Assembly (NCBI GenBank): GCA_020740775.1
Contig: JAHEWK010000008.1
Span: 2,046,001 to 2,110,000, forward strand
DNA: 64,000 nucleotides
Origin: Ilyonectria destructans
Lineage: Eukaryota > Ascomycota > Sordariomycetes > Hypocreales > Nectriaceae
Direction: 5' to 3'
The translations under genes and the position numbers were made by a program. Positions 51,133 through 64,000 of this stretch are shown piece after piece. The notes beneath the pieces were generated by a model. The model was given only the letters and a program-made list of their open reading frames with translations. It did not search any database and was not told the origin of the DNA. How positions within the stretch are numbered: the first letter of the stretch is position 1; each line of letters begins with the position of its first letter.

Positions 51133-52354
51133 ATGACTTCCTCGCAAGCCTGGGTCTTCTCCAACCGTGGCCTCCCCTCGGACGTCCTCTCCCTCACCAC
51201 CCGCCCAACGCCCACCCTCCCCCCTCCCGTGCCGCTCCCCAGCGACGTCCCCACGCCCGAGGAGTGGCTGCTCATCAAGACGAGCTTCGCGGGGCTCAAC
51301 CCGGGCGCCATCTTCCAGATGGTGCTGGTGCCGCCCTTCATCCGCAACGCGACCTGCGTGCCGGAGATGGACCTGTCCGGCACCGTCGCCGACGTGTGGC
51401 ATCCGGACGGCGCCAGCCCGCGCTTCGCAAGGGGCGACAAGGTGGCCGCCATGCTGCCGGCCAACCACACCATACCCACCGGCACGGGCGCGCTGGCCGA
51501 GTACGTCCGCGTGCCGGCGCGGTACGTGGTGCACAAGCCCGAGGGCGTCAGCTTTGGCGATGCGGCTGGGTGCTTGCTGCCGGCGTTGACGGCGCGGCAG
51601 ATGGTCGAGGAATCGGGCGTCAAGGAGGGCGACCGCGTGCTGGTCAACTCGGCGAGCGGCGGCATAGGGAGTATGGTTGTGCAGATGGTGCGCAAGGTGG
51701 TTGGGGACACGGGTTATGTCGTGGGCATCTGCAGTGGAAAGAATGCGGATATGGTGAAGAGTTTAGGGGCTGATGAGGTGAGTTGATAGATCTCGTGGCA
51801 TACCGTCTCGAAGTGTCATGCAGAATAACTCTTGGAATATAACTTACACACAGAAAGAAACATCACTAACAAATCACCAGATCATCGACTACACCCAACA
51901 CAACCCCCTAACCGCACACCTCACAGCCCGCTTCTCCGCCTCGCCCTTCGACACCATCATCGACACGTACGGCCTGCAGGCGCTATACCTCGCGTCGCCG
52001 TCCTACCTCGTCCCCAGCGGGCACTACTCATCCGTCGGCATCAAGCCGCCGACCTTCTTCTTCCCGGACTTCCTGCGCGCCGTGGTGCAGATGAAGCTCA
52101 ACGAGTGGTGGCCCGTCTCGCGGTGGCTCGGCGGCGTGGGCCGCCGCTGGTGCGGCGTGGCCATGATGCAGCCCACGCTCGAGGACCGCCAGCGCGTCGT
52201 CGACATGCTCGGCGCCGGCGACATTCGCCTCGTGAGGGATAGTGTGTGGCCCTTTGAGCAGGTCAGGGAGGCGTATGCTAAGCTGGGTGAGTTGCACGCC
52301 CGGGGCAAGATTCTCGTCAAGGTGGATGCTGCTGTTGGGGACGATGAGTGTTGA
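51133..52354 (+). CDS. Medium-chain dehydrogenase/reductase (quinone-oxidoreductase-like)
   Basis: NAD(P)H-dependent oxidoreductase of the zinc-free MDR class (quinone reductase / RTN4IP1-like); exact substrate unknown. Exons are 51133-51777 and 51881-52354 (372 residues; 103-nt intron joining GADE to IIDYTQ). The N-terminal GroES-like part at about 10-150 has EEWLLIKTSFAGLNPGAIFQM, EMDLSGTVADVW, RFARGDKVAAM and GALAEYVRVPARYVVHKPEG. Rossmann-fold residues follow: LPALTARQMVE, then the nucleotide loop NSASGGIGSMVVQMV at about 185-200, whose GGIG matches the AxxGxxG-type turn. The catalytic-zinc Cys/His set of alcohol dehydrogenases is absent. A C-terminal region (FDTIIDTYG) and GKILVKVD close the fold. 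The coding sequence is very GC-rich in the first exon. It stands alone next to the P4-ATPase gene, convergent. Confidence 0.88.
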
Positions 52355-52915
52355 TGACTGGTCAATCAAAGCGAAAGACTGGGAGGATGTTGACGTGCAA
52401 TGGTCAATTTGACATATTCCACTCTGTGTTTGCTACGCGATGGCCTCGCAATTGTATTTTTAATGATGCTACTATGTCTAACTAATTGATATATTCTATC
52501 CTTCACCAACCCTCATCTGAGCAATACTCCGGCACAACCGCAGGGCCTCATCCCAACAATTGGAAACCACGGCCGTCATACTTCTAATGCTGACATTCAC
52601 AAACTTCAAGAGGTCTCGGGACAGGGGCAAGCCGTGTTAAAATATAATATACTTGTATTGCTATTCTCAGCGATACCCGTCTCAACTCTGCTAATCAATA
52701 ATCATGTAATCCGTACTCCAGAAACACCATGCAATCGATCCGCCAGACTCCATCGCAAGTCAAGTCCCATTCCGTACACCACGCATGTATGAAACTCACA
52801 GGGCTAATCCCAGGACACCCATTCATCTTCTCGAGCGCCCATTAAAGGAGAAGTAGCAGAACCCATTATCATAAACACCCTTGCTCTCATCAAGCAGTTC
52901 CCCATCAAGGCCCTT
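52355..52915. other. Intergenic region between convergent MDR and P4-ATPase genes
   Basis: About 560 bp, AT-rich, no coding signal. Confidence 0.55.
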
Positions 52916-55900
52916 TCAAAGGGCACGGCCGTATTCTTCAAAAGGATCCTCGCGCTCCTCTGCCGTTGCCGTGAAGTGCGGTCTATAGTCGTCATGACTC
53001 GCTCGACCCTGCTTCCTGGAGGGATCCTGGAAGCTCGCTCTCGGGCTCCTAGCCTGGCTCTGAGTTGGTTGCGGGACATCAAGCTCCTGGCGTCCCCTTT
53101 CTTCGTTGGTATCGGCTACACCGTCACCGCCGCCCACTGCTTGGCCATTTTCAAGCTCAGTCTGGTGGTCCTGGAAGAGCTTCTCTACTTCGTGGTCCCT
53201 TTCGAGCCGCTGCATCAAATCCTGGTCCGTAGGCCAGTAGACGCGTCGAACCGCCTGCACCGCCAGTTCCACCACAATTAGCGCGGTCAACTCCAGTAGA
53301 ACCGCAGTCCACCATTGTAACGTGTGACCAAAGTTGTTGATGAATGCATCTCGGACAATGTAGATGCCAACCTTTCTCGTATAGAGGCCTGAAAGCGCCA
53401 ACATCCAGAGGAACCATCCAGCCACCGAGACAAAGAAGCCAGCAAAGGTGATGATGGTCTTGCTGTGTAGCTCGAGAATTCTAGTAATCAAGTTAGTCAC
53501 TAGGCCGGGGAATCATGAATAGGGAACGAAAACTCACAAGAGCTTAATGTTGATGAACAGCACAGCAACAGTAAAGGAAACCATACCCATGGCGAAGAGG
53601 CTCGTGTCGTCGTCGGAGCTAGAACCATAGTACACCTCCTGCGTGAAGTACCAGATGATAAAACTGCCAGCCAAACCCATGATCAACCACCCGAGGTACT
53701 GGATGTAACTGAATCCAAGACCTCTCTGTCCAAAAGTGTACAGCTCGGGTACTGCCAACAAGGTTTCCGCAGAGAGATCTCTCTCAAAGATACCCAATAG
53801 GATGACTGGCAAGGAGGTGAAGGCGCTGTTGAATACGGTCAAACTCCAAGACTCGTACAACGACGTGCCAGAGTACCCGGTAAGTCTCTGGAAATGCGCC
53901 TGGACCAAGAAAAAGAGAATCTCCTTCCAAAAGGTCGCCAGCACGTACTTCCCCGTCCTCAGATAGTTCCAGCGACCGTGGACAAACAACAGTCTCTGCA
54001 AGAAGCGAAATTGGGCGATTGAGTAATCCGATATTCGGGATGCCTGGAGTCCTTCACGGCCGGAAATGCCAATACCCACATGTGAAGACTGAATCATGCC
54101 AATGTCGTTGGCGCCATCTCCGATCGCCAATGTCATACTCTTCGGGACTCGCTTGCGAATAGACTCCACAAGGTTGGCCTTTTGAGATGGAGAGGCGCGA
54201 CAACAAATGACAGAGTCGACACGGACAACGAGGTCGTAGAACAAAGTATAAAGACCCTCGTCCGCATCAATGGTCGCAAGGGTCTGGCCATCGACGACGA
54301 CAACTGAATGAGGAATCATGCCGCGACAAACATCGTTCAGTGTCACGGTGAGGGTATCTCGCAGATTCCCAAGCGTCGCGTCCAGAATGTACAATTCTGA
54401 GAAGGGCTTGCACACACGGGCAGAGTGTCCGATATTGATGGCCGTCTCGCGCTTGTCACCCGTGAGCATCCAGACTTTGATGTTCGCCCGGCGCAGCTTG
54501 TCAATAGTGTCTGGGACACCTTCTTGAAGCTTATCTTCGATGGCGGTGGCTCCAGCAAGCTCAAGGCCCTGCTCAATCAACTCGCCAGCTTCCTCAATGC
54601 GTTGCTGGCGCTCGACCAAACTTGTTTCTGCCTCTCGGTAGAGCTCCTTCCACTCGGTATATGATTCCTCGTCGATGTAGCGATAGGCGTAGAGAAGAGT
54701 TCGGAGACCTTCGCTTGCGAAATCGTCGATGTGCTGGAAGCACTTTTCAAAGACAGCACTCTCGTTTGCCGCGACTGTTTCATCGATCCTCCGGTCAATA
54801 TCCTCAAATGACGGCATACGGCCAAGACTGTGCCTCGGGCTCGCTGGGTTGAAATAATCTACCGAGACGCGGGGAGATCGAGGAGAAGCAACAATCTGAG
54901 ACTGGGTTAATGTGTAGAGGTCCGTGGATCTTCTCCCAAGGCTCAGTCTGAGGCTCTCGCGCCGATTCGATGATTCGCCCCTCTTCAGGGTGAAGCTGTT
55001 CCGTGGGCTCCCGGGGTTACTCGAGGCCTGCGCACTGATGCGGCGATTCATCTTATCCTGCTCAGACATCTTCCGCACGCTCGCCCGTCGACCAATATCT
55101 TGAGCCGCTTGTTCAGCAATCTGGCTCATCCTGAGCCGGGACATAATGACGTTGTCAGCACCCTTGCAAAAGACGCAAATGCGACCATCAGGCATCCGGA
55201 TGACGATTGTCATTCTCTTTCTCTTACTGCTGAATTCAATCACATCCAAGACCTCGTATGTTTCCGTGTGTAGGCTACCATCCTCGTCCATAGTCTGGAG
55301 CTTGATGGATTGAGCGGGCCGGTCGATCAGCAAAATGCCCAAGTCTCGGGCAGCCTCCACGAGGGCCAGCTCATCAGGTGATGCAGCTTGGAATTCGATG
55401 TCACCATTATCCTTCACCTCTGGGAGACAAGTATGGCAGAGCGCAATGCAGAGCAAAAAATGCTTAGCTTTGCGAGAGAAGGTTGTGTTGGGTTTCCTGC
55501 GGATGTAGTCGAGTAAATCCTCCGTCTTCATCTCCGACTCCTCGTCAGGGCGAACGGAAGACCTCCAGCGAGAAACAGATCTGGAGGAGGTCCGGGAGGG
55601 GCCCGGTCGCTTCTGGAAGCCCTCTCCCTGGACGGATTCGTCATCGTAATCGTCAATTGGCTTGGTTACGTTCGTGGATCGTTTTTTGGCCTTCTCCTTA
55701 GCTTTGCCCTTCTTGGGTTTCTCCATCTCCTCAATCCGCTTCAGCTTAGCATGCTCGTCTTTTTGGAGGTCCATGTCATGAAGACATGCAACGCCTGCGA
55801 CGGTGAGCTTGCGGAAACGCATTACGTTTTCCGTCAGAGTTCCTGTCTTGTCTGAGAAGACGTAATTGACTTGACCCAAGTTCTCCAGAATGGTGGTCGT

Positions 55901-57700
55901 GTTTGCAACCATTGGAGTGTCTGTTATTGGGTCGTACATCTCAGGGTCCTGCAGTAACAGGAGTTGTCCAAGTTTGATGATCTCAAGACTGATGTAAAGC
56001 GAAAGAGGGATGAGTGTGTTAAACATGATCAGGTACCCAAAGAAGATGTTCTTGAAAGGAACAGTACCATTGTAGAGAGGACGCCAAACGATGTAGAAGG
56101 CATCATCCTCAGTGGACTTTTTCCAGAGATAATACCCAATTGTCAACCCCATGGCGAGCATCAGCACAATGACAATCTGCACTAGAACCATCCTATTAAT
56201 AGTAGATTGCATTGCAGGCTTCTTTGCGCGCACGTTCTTGCTGGCGTTCATGCGGATTTTGCACTCCTCGCCCGAATTGACGACGAGGCCGATGGCCTCG
56301 GTGGTGTTTCGGAGGGTGGAACCGCGATATACAACATTGTTGAGGGAGAGGGGCAGTGTCTCTCCATCAGCGGTGACCTTGCCGTCGTAGCTGTAGAGAT
56401 CCAGATTGGGGTCCTCGGAGATGATGGTGGCACGGGTGGCACGCAAGTGCTCAATGGTGTCGCATCGTTCAGCAAGCAAGGGGCACGCCTGCTTGCTTTT
56501 GAGATTGGTCTCGCCATCCAAGGCCATGGTCTCGATGTAGGCGATGCCGTTGGGACCGGTGGCGTGCAGGAGGACGATATCAGCGGGAACGGCATCATCG
56601 CGACGTAGACGGATGACATCGCCGACTCGAATATGCTCCCACTCCACCAACACCCAGGGACTATCCGTGGTGCGAGGGCGCTGGGTTTCGAGGTCGTCGA
56701 GCATATGTCCTTCCCCAACCTCGTTTTCCTTTTCCTTCTTGGCTCTCTTCATCATCTTCTCGGCATGCTTAATGACCTTTCCATGGACGCCATCGGCCAG
56801 GACCCATGCCTCGCTGCGGTTCTCGACTCGATCAAGCCTGTAGCGCCTGTAGTCGTCCCAACCTTCCTTTCCCATGCTGAAAGCCACAAATACACCGAGG
56901 GGAGCGATCGTAGTCCAGCGACCAACGGTACTTAGGCCAGGGATCAACTGGAGGATACCCATAACCAAGAAATAAAAGTTGCCGAGTTTACTAAACTGGA
57001 ATATGAGCTGTTTTGGCACGAAATCGTAAACGGTGTAGCGATTGGATCGGATAAAGTTGCTGATGTAGGGAGTGCCACGCCGTTCGTCCATGAGGCTGCC
57101 CCCATTGAGCGGGATATGGCGACCATCCACGGAAGGAAGAAGTGTTCTGCGCCGGAGAATGAACTCGACAACCAGCTTTTGGTATATGCGTTCAAGGCGC
57201 TGCGTCCACGTGGTCTCGACATTGGCGGCCTTCTTCTGGATTTTCCGAGCCTTCCGCTTCCGGAGGTATGCCCTGACATCGTCGCGGATGGAGAAGTCCT
57301 TGTCCATCTTGGTGTGAGTGAGCGTGGCCTTTTCGGAAGAGTATTTGTCACCACTCTCCATGGAATCCGGAGGCGGGAGGGCGGTTCGGGAGGGGAGAGT
57401 ATGTAGCTCGTATGGGCGGGCAGAGTCGTCGTCGGGTCGCTGAGAAGCGGACCTTTGGTGGGAATCGGCAGCGGAAGGCAGAGGAGGGTGGTTATTTCCG
57501 GTTTCGCTGTGGGTGTGACGCGGAGTTCGGAGGCGAGAGAAGGAGTTGTTGGGCCGGGCGGGAGGGAACAGGTCGTCGACGGCGTCTTGGAAGTCGCGCG
57601 AGGTCGAGTCTTCGAGGTCGTGGGTGCCGTTGGTGGCGTCGGCGCCGCCGCGAGAAGAAGACAATCGCCGCCCAGGGTTGTTGCTTTGGCTACGGGCCAT
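52916..57700 (-). CDS. DNF3: P4-type phospholipid flippase, Dnf3-like
   Basis: Aminophospholipid/phospholipid flippase of Golgi, endosome or plasma membrane. Exons are 53538-57700 and 52916-53480 with a 57-nt intron (1,575 residues). The Ser/Arg-rich N-terminus (about 160) is followed by RSNRYTVYDFVPKQLIFQFSKLGNFYF, the DNF3-type entry. DGETNLK (about 393) belongs to the P4 actuator domain, the phosphorylation site DKTGTLTE is at about 617, and GDGANDIGM at about 1192. The tail has membrane spans after about 1215. A long Ser/Arg-rich, low-complexity insert lies in the nucleotide-binding domain (about 885-960; KRGESSNRRESLRLSLGRRSTDLY), as seen in Dnf3 proteins. The start at 57700 (MARSQSNNPGRRLSS) is the first Met and is followed by a basic, disordered N-terminus. 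No essential P-type residue is missing. A Cdc50-family subunit would be needed as partner. Confidence 0.93.
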
Positions 57701-60700
57701 GCTACAGCCACCGATTCAGCATTGGGAAGGAGGACGCAGTTCTGTGCAGGTGGACGAGGTCGTCGCGACTGTGGAGGAGAAGAGAAGAGAAATCGAGTCG
57801 GCCGTGGGGTGTGCCGCCGCGTGCTGACAAGCTCGAGGGCGGCGCGGTGGGTCCGAGTGGATTAGATGAATCAATGCCGGGTCGCTAACACAGCGAAATG
57901 GATACAATGGACGAATAATCTTTTAGTGCTGAATGAGCTACTGGGGAAGAGGAGCGCCGGCAGCGTGGTATAAGGCGACTGTCGTCAAGAGATGAAGATG
58001 GGATGCAGCTGGAGGTGAAGGCAAGGCGATGAATCCATGGAGCGATTGCCAATCCCTCGGCGCGCGCTAGCAACACCTTAATTATTATCCACGCAGGCTC
58101 GGGCTCGTTGGGTACTTGGGTCCGTCCGGGGGTTGGCAGGGGCTGGGTAGCGACAGCGTCATGGGTTGGGTGGATACTGTAGATGGGTGCGACTCGGCAT
58201 CAAAGAAGAGTCCGGCATCCGGACATGCCTGGATGGCTTCGCCAGCGCAGAAAAAGCAAGAGCCTTAAATTCGGTCTCGCTTTTGCTGCAAACCCAATCC
58301 GCAGATCGATCCCTCCTTGCGCGCCGTCGTCGTCATCGTCATCATTCACTCATTCTCATCGCCCGCTCCGCCTTTCCTCCTCTGGGCCCGCGACGGGACG
58401 GACGGCTCGAATTGGGGCGCAGCACCGCACTGGCGCTGGGAAAGGGAACTGAGCGACACCTGCGCCGACGGTGAAAGGCCAGTGTCCCATGGGTGCTGTG
58501 GCACCGTCAGACAGGGCCCATCATACCTGCTCACTGTCATTGGCGGCTGCCGGGGTTCGCGATTCGTATCTCGACTGTTGGAGCTTGTTCGGTCTCCATT
58601 TCGATTTGGGTCCCCGTAACTATCATTATTGCGCTGGGCACTTACGATGCAGGCTCCATTTATTAACTACACGAGCATCAACCTCCAGCCTCTCTCTCCC
58701 GTCCACTTTGAAGCTCAAAATGATTCTACAGATTATCATGCCTGCCTTTCTCCTTCTGGCTCGCTCTTATTCGCTCTCTCGAATCTTCACTTTTCGCCAA
58801 GACTTCATCTGTCTGACCCTCCTCCCTCCCAATCGTGCCAACACGTGCATCCATCACACCCAGTCGCTCACCCTCCACCATCACGGCCCGTAGCCCCTGC
58901 GCCTCAAAATCCACGCATGCAACCTTCAACCCGTCACCCGCCAGTCACCATCGCCAATCCGCCGCTTCCGCCCGGCTGTTCCACCTCACCTTCTCTGCTC
59001 TGCACCGTAAACTTTATCCTTAGATTGCCCCGACATCCAGATTGTTCGTCGATGTTAGGATAGGGTGATTTGTTTTTCCCTTCCACGCCGGGCCAATCCA
59101 GGCGGCCGACTTGTTTATCTTATGTGACAGGGTCTAAATGCGCCACGGCTTGCTTACTCGGCGCCTCGAAATCGATCCATTGTCCCTTGTTTCTCGGATT
59201 TGAAACCTGCGTCGCCTGCATCTCGCCGGCCGCATTCTGTGTCACAACTCCAAGAGCCGTAAATCTCCATTGGACCATTGGTCCGGCCCAGACTTACCCA
59301 GACACAGCCCGGTCTCAGCATTCATCCACGCGTTTTGTCTCTTTCCGGTAGTCGCCGTGCTCGCCGTCGCTAGTCGCTGCTTATTAACCACGTAACAATG
59401 CCATCCAGTGATGCGCCTTGTCCTCAATCTCACCAAACGCAAGCAAAGCTGAATCGCCGTCCTCGCGTCGCTCAGCCAGCTTTCATGCCTGTTACAAGTG
59501 TCACGAGTAGCCTCAAACCAGGACCGACCAGCCCTATGACATGGAATAACTGCGCCTTGTAGTGCACTGGCGTACCAGTACCCCTATTCTCGTCGTACAC
59601 CAGCTACGAACTGCACTCTCATGTCTCGTATACTTCAATAATACACATGGTGAACACTGTAGAGCATTGCACAAAGACACGAAGGGACTTCAACCTCTTT
59701 TCACTGATGACAAGTTCCACATCGTCAGCATGTTGAACATGGCCAACTGCACAACGTCATCGGGGCTTGTGAGTCCCAGCCGCTGGGCTGTGTAGTCTAC
59801 AATACGTACACGAGACTAAACGATCCGAACAGTCCGGCCAAAAAACGAGAAGCCCCATCCCTGCCAGAAACTTCCAAGAGAAGGCCATTGCTGAAGGGGC
59901 ACAGTCCGAGGGTCTAGGCGTCGCAAGAGGTTGCTCAATGATGCTGCCACTCTCGTATGCCAAGTGGGAATTCATCACTATGAGAACAACGAGGACAAGC
60001 ATCCAAGAGAATGGGGGGGATACAGAATATCCCGTTGGCCCTTATTCGGTTCATTTGTGGTACTCGCTCCAAGATGAGCCGTCAATACCCACGCTATTCA
60101 TGTCATGGAGAAGCCAGCCGTTGCTATCCAAGTCAAACTACGCTCTTCTTAAGGTCTCCATCGCGATACCGGCAGGCCTTGCAACGTCCAATGTGTTGAA
60201 TCCATGCAATATGATGCTCCGACCATCTCCAGCAACACTGTGAAGTTGGAAGCAGTAAACCTCGCTTTCTAACAGGTCATGATGAGAGGAGAATATGACA
60301 GATACAACTTTCACTAATATCTCTTCAACAGCGTATTAACCACACATCCTCTCGTAGGTCGATATACATGGGCACGGAAATCTGGGATTCTACGTGCCTT
60401 GGAGGTCGGACACAAACATGCCTGAAAAATACTACCCATGTCATATTGCTGAGAATAAGATTCGCCGACTCGAAATGCGTCCCCTTCACAACGTCTACAT
60501 GTGCTTTGATGCCGTATACCAAAGTGTCGAGGCAGTCTCGACTAGCCCAAGGACCGCCATGAAACGAAAACGAGCCATGGCAAAGGCGATGCCCAAAGAA
60601 AAGAGAGACGCATACTAAACATCGTTTTAGAAACACGACGTATTAGTGATGTTCCACCATTCGGAGACTGGCTTTAATGTTAAACCTTCGACGGAGGCGG

Positions 60701-62118
60701 CCCAGCAGCTCACTTCCCATTCTCGCATTGCCATACCCGCGACTTTGGTTCGAGCAGCGATTAGCGCTAGTGACACGAAGCACACGACTCCTTTACCAAC
60801 CCGATCGCCCAGAGAAGGAATTCATCTTGACAGCCAAGAGAATTCTCCTAATCCTAAGTGGAATCCCTGTCACAGTTTATAATCCAAGATGTTGCAATTG
60901 TAGAGTTCATGAAAGGTTCATTTTGTCAAGGCTCATTGAAAACACTACGGACATATTCTGACAACACACACACACTAAGATCCTTTTGATCTGTCTACCT
61001 TCAATTTTTTCCTTGTTTCTTGAAACTGCCCAGTATGTTGATCGAAAGAATGTCTTCAAGTAAACCACTCATCAACAACACTCTTAGCCGTACATCGCTA
61101 GCATTCTTCACGTACTTACGAGTTTGGGGGCTGACCTTCATATTTGGGACCAGTAGTTACAATCAGCCCATTTGTGATGGTCATTGAAATTAACAAGAGA
61201 TTTTTGTACTATTGTATTTTCTGAGTAGACGGGTCCATAGTTACAACAAAAGTAACTACATATTTTCCATATCCATTAGCGATGGGTCTCGTAGCACAAG
61301 CTCGAGACGAATCCCATCTCCCTTGCCAGCAAAAACTTGTTGCTAGAAACCGTTGGTTGGATAGTCATCCCGATGGTTCAACTCAAAGCTCCTTCACAGC
61401 AGGGTCACCGACTCCAAAGAACCCCAAGATATCGCCCAAACAAAAAATGTTGCCCCATTAAACAACCCAAGGACCCTGAGCCAAGCCTCCTGGGCTTTCT
61501 TTCCCGATTCCAGACATAACACGCAGAACAAAGTAATAACAGAATTAAAACACATAGTCCCCGGTTTTTTAACAATGTGTGCGTATACATTAAGCTCCCT
61601 GCGAGGCGTGCGGTGGTCGTGCACCCACGAGGGTAGATGAAGGGCCAAGCGGCAAGACAAAAATGACTGCTCGATCCAAAAGCAAGAACCATGACCACCC
61701 AAAAGAGTAAAGTATATTCGCGGCAAAAGATTCAACTCGAAATATTTGGACGCGGTAACTGATAAAATATACGATCGCTGTGCTGTACCTGACAAACATG
61801 ACCGATATCGAAGAAATATATCGTCATGCAGATTCATCATGGCCGTAGAAAAAGGGAGGAGAATCGGACTGAATTCAACCTTCCTTCAGTATCAGCTGGT
61901 GGAGGTGGGAGGAAATCGTCGATCAAAGAAAAGTCCGCCACAAGGGGGAGGAAAAAAGAGAGAGGAAAAGGTGAAAAGGGTTCCCAGTGGTATATAAGTT
62001 GCCGTCAAACGCCCCATTATGATGTCTCCGACAAATAAAGAAACACTCCAGTCTAGCCATGCTTCATGTACACTCGCTCCTTGTAACTGAGGGCCGTCAC
62101 CCTTCCACTTGCCTGCCC
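57701..62118. other. Long non-coding region between P4-ATPase and homeobox genes
   Basis: 4.4 kb without a supportable gene. The left 500 bp are the P4-ATPase promoter and leader. The rest has scattered small frames on both strands with no domain or signal peptide. A 75-codon frame at 60394-60618 ending in a Lys/Arg-rich tail was the most coding-like and is listed as rejected. The last few hundred bp may be the homeobox 3' UTR. Confidence 0.5.
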
Positions 62119-64000
62119 TCAGTGGTGAAGGGGCATCGTTTCAGGGGATAGGCTCGAAGGGTCGACAGTATCAAACTGAACTAGCTGGTCCATGTCAAGG
62201 TCCGCTTGCTGGTGGTGGCCATAGCCAGGTGAGGCAGTATGCATAGGGAGGTTGATGGTGTGCTTGGAGTACATCTCGTTGAGGCTCGTGCCGTCCTCGG
62301 AAACCGCGCAGGACCCGTCGTTGACAGGGTACATGTCGGCCGAGCCAGGTCGTCCCATCATCGACATAGGAGGAGACTGCTCAACAATGGACGGCTCCCC
62401 GGGGCTGTTGAATGGCAGCGGTGAAACTGAGTTCGGGATGCCTGTGTCCGGGTTAACCATGGGCGACAGGTATCCATTGCCGTATGGCGTGTTGTAGCTT
62501 GAAGGAGGCATCGCAGCGGCTTCAGGGGCGTGAGGGAAGAAGCCAGGGCTCTGTGGGAACTCTGCAGGAGATGCAGTCGTAGCAGACATGGGGTATTGTC
62601 GCATATCCAGGCCAAAGCCAGCCTGGGTGTCGATGCGCAGGCTCGGGCCCATGCCGCCGGGAGGCTGAGGGATGGGCGCAAAAATGTTGGGGTTATGCTG
62701 CGGGGGGCCCATCTCGCCAGGAGGTTGGATGTAGAATGAGGGCATTGGCTGGTTCTGGAACATGGCGAAGTCGACAGGTCCGGGGACGGATCGACTACGC
62801 TGTCGCTTGTGTCCATGGGCAGGGCGCATAGCAGAGTGCATCTGGTTCATTCCCCACTGCTGCTCCTGGAACATACCCATTTGAGGCTGGAAGGTAGGCT
62901 GGGAAGAAGGTCGGGCAGTAGGCGAGACGGGAGCCGAGACGGACAAAACATGAGGGTCGGCAAAGGCGTGATGGGTGTTGTGGCGGTTCATGAAGGACTC
63001 TAGCGAGACCAGCTTGGCAAGCTGGCCGCTGAGAACCTTGGGGTTGCCGCCTAGGTGGTGGACCAGACACTGCGTGGCCTGGAGATCTTCAGTGAAGTCG
63101 CCGCACTGGAAGAAACCATTGGTGGTGGGCGACGAGTCCATGAAGAAGTTCGGGGGTCGGTTCAGCTCGATGACAATGCCGCCGTGCTTATTAGGGTCGC
63201 CCTCGTTATTCTCAAGAAAGATGTTCTTGATGTGGGAAAATGGGTACTCGATTTTGTATCCAGCCTGCTCATTGTTGATGTAGTAGGTCATGGTGCACTT
63301 ATCGGGAGAGTAGAAGATGATGAGATCCATCGTGTTCTGTCCCACGCGAGTCCACTTTCCGATGCTCAGGGCCCGGCAAGTAAGATGGTGAATCACTAGC
63401 AACACGCGTTAGTCCTGTACTTTATGCACGCGTCGATGGCTTCGTCCATTGGGACTTGAAACTTACAAACTTTGCCCTGACCGCCCTGGTCGCCGCCAAG
63501 CATCATGCCTCCGTGGCCAAAGGGTACGAGTCCGGTACGGCCGAGGTAGCTTCCACCAAGGCCCTTGCCAGACTCCATGGCCTGCATGGCGAGGTAGGCT
63601 CGCATCGATTCGGGGATGGAGTCAATATCCTCACCCGTCTCCAGGCTCTTCTTCGCCAACAACTTAATCTTGGCGCGCCTGCGATACACTGTCAGTTTAC
63701 TGGCGCGTCACCCACTCAGTGGGAGTCATGGTTTCATACCTGTTCTGGAACCAGATCTGAACAGACCTCTCAGTCATGTTGATCTCCTCGGCTATCCTCT
63801 CGCGAACAGTGGCAGTCGGGGTTGGGTTCTTGTTGAACTCCAACTCCAGGGTCGTCAGCTGATCCTGGGTCGCACGCTGTCGCTTCTGGTTCTTCTGCTG
63901 CTGGGTGAGAGTGCTCTTGCGGGGAGGCCGCCTCGAAGCAGACTGTCCATTTGAGGTGCTGGCGGAAGGAGATGGGCTCTGCTTGATGGAAGGAGTTCCG
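62119..64000 (-). CDS. Homeobox transcription factor (5' end beyond window)
   Basis: Nuclear homeodomain protein. Exons seen are 63740-64000 (cut by the window edge), 63467-63678 and 62119-63395. The first visible exon ends with the homeodomain [20 protein letters not shown], then [18 protein letters not shown] and the helix-3 core WFQNR|RAKIK. That helix is interrupted by a 61-nt intron exactly between N-R and R-A-K, an intron position seen in many homeobox genes. The second module, after the junction [18 protein letters not shown], has the conserved block [20 protein letters not shown] and [15 protein letters not shown], found with this class of fungal homeobox protein. The last 250 residues are Pro/Met/Gln-rich and probably disordered. 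Fungal members of this type have been linked to conidiation and stress responses, but the role here is inference. The N-terminal part is missing only because of the window edge. Confidence 0.9.

Noticed and set aside
51084..51710. 208-codon minus-strand frames over the first exon of the MDR gene
   Set aside because: Composition shadow of a very GC-rich exon. No recognisable motif.
60394..60618. 75-codon plus-strand frame ending in a Lys/Arg-rich tail
   Set aside because: Most coding-like frame in the 58-62 kb gap, but no domain, promoter, splice context or homologue could be named.

Overview
This window looks like nuclear DNA of a filamentous ascomycete (Pezizomycotina, most likely a Sordariomycete; the species cannot be told from the sequence). 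Genes are mostly single-copy eukaryotic housekeeping genes cut by short introns (about 50-140 nt) with GT...AG borders. Intergenic spaces are long. There is an AA11-like LPMO, a fungal P450 and the fungus-specific MIM1 protein. All spliced models below were built by hand: reading frame is kept across every junction and the exon lengths add up to whole codons. I saw no bacterial, phage or CRISPR features.

Layout. 1-13 kb: a bZIP factor, TAF11 and GTP cyclohydrolase I (the last two head to head), then a six-exon KDM5-type histone demethylase of 1,737 residues. 13-16 kb: non-coding. 16-24 kb: the SLX1 endonuclease, SF3a60 (PRP9/Sap61) head to head with the eIF4A-III-like helicase FAL1, and a small secreted protein. 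Then comes an AT-rich stretch with a long imperfect palindrome and a 22-bp triplicated repeat. 24-26 kb: SDH3 and a decayed BTB/POZ fragment. 26.4-33.4 kb: a 7-kb stretch with no convincing gene but with many short tandem repeats, TACGTA palindromes and one strongly AT-rich block. 33-43 kb: URC4, OXA1, MIM1, an Shp1/p47-type UBX protein and GTR1. 43-47 kb: an intron-containing tRNA-Ala(AGC), a putative GPI-anchored AA11-like LPMO and a P450. 47-51 kb: a gene-poor stretch with a zinc-finger fragment. 51-58 kb: an MDR oxidoreductase and a Dnf3-type P4-ATPase. 58-62 kb: non-coding. 62-64 kb: a homeobox factor whose 5' end lies beyond the window.

Functional themes. Three genes serve mitochondrial membranes: SDH3 (complex II anchor), OXA1 (inner-membrane insertase) and MIM1 (outer-membrane import), with MIM1 and OXA1 in tandem. 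Two spliceosome/EJC-related genes share a 308-bp divergent promoter. GTR1 (TORC1 signalling) and URC4 (pyrimidine salvage) are nutrient related. The P450, LPMO and secreted protein are the accessory part, and no secondary-metabolite cluster surrounds the P450. The observations most worth checking are the foldback element near 23.2 kb, the 7-kb gene-free block, the divergent promoters and the two decayed-looking fragments.
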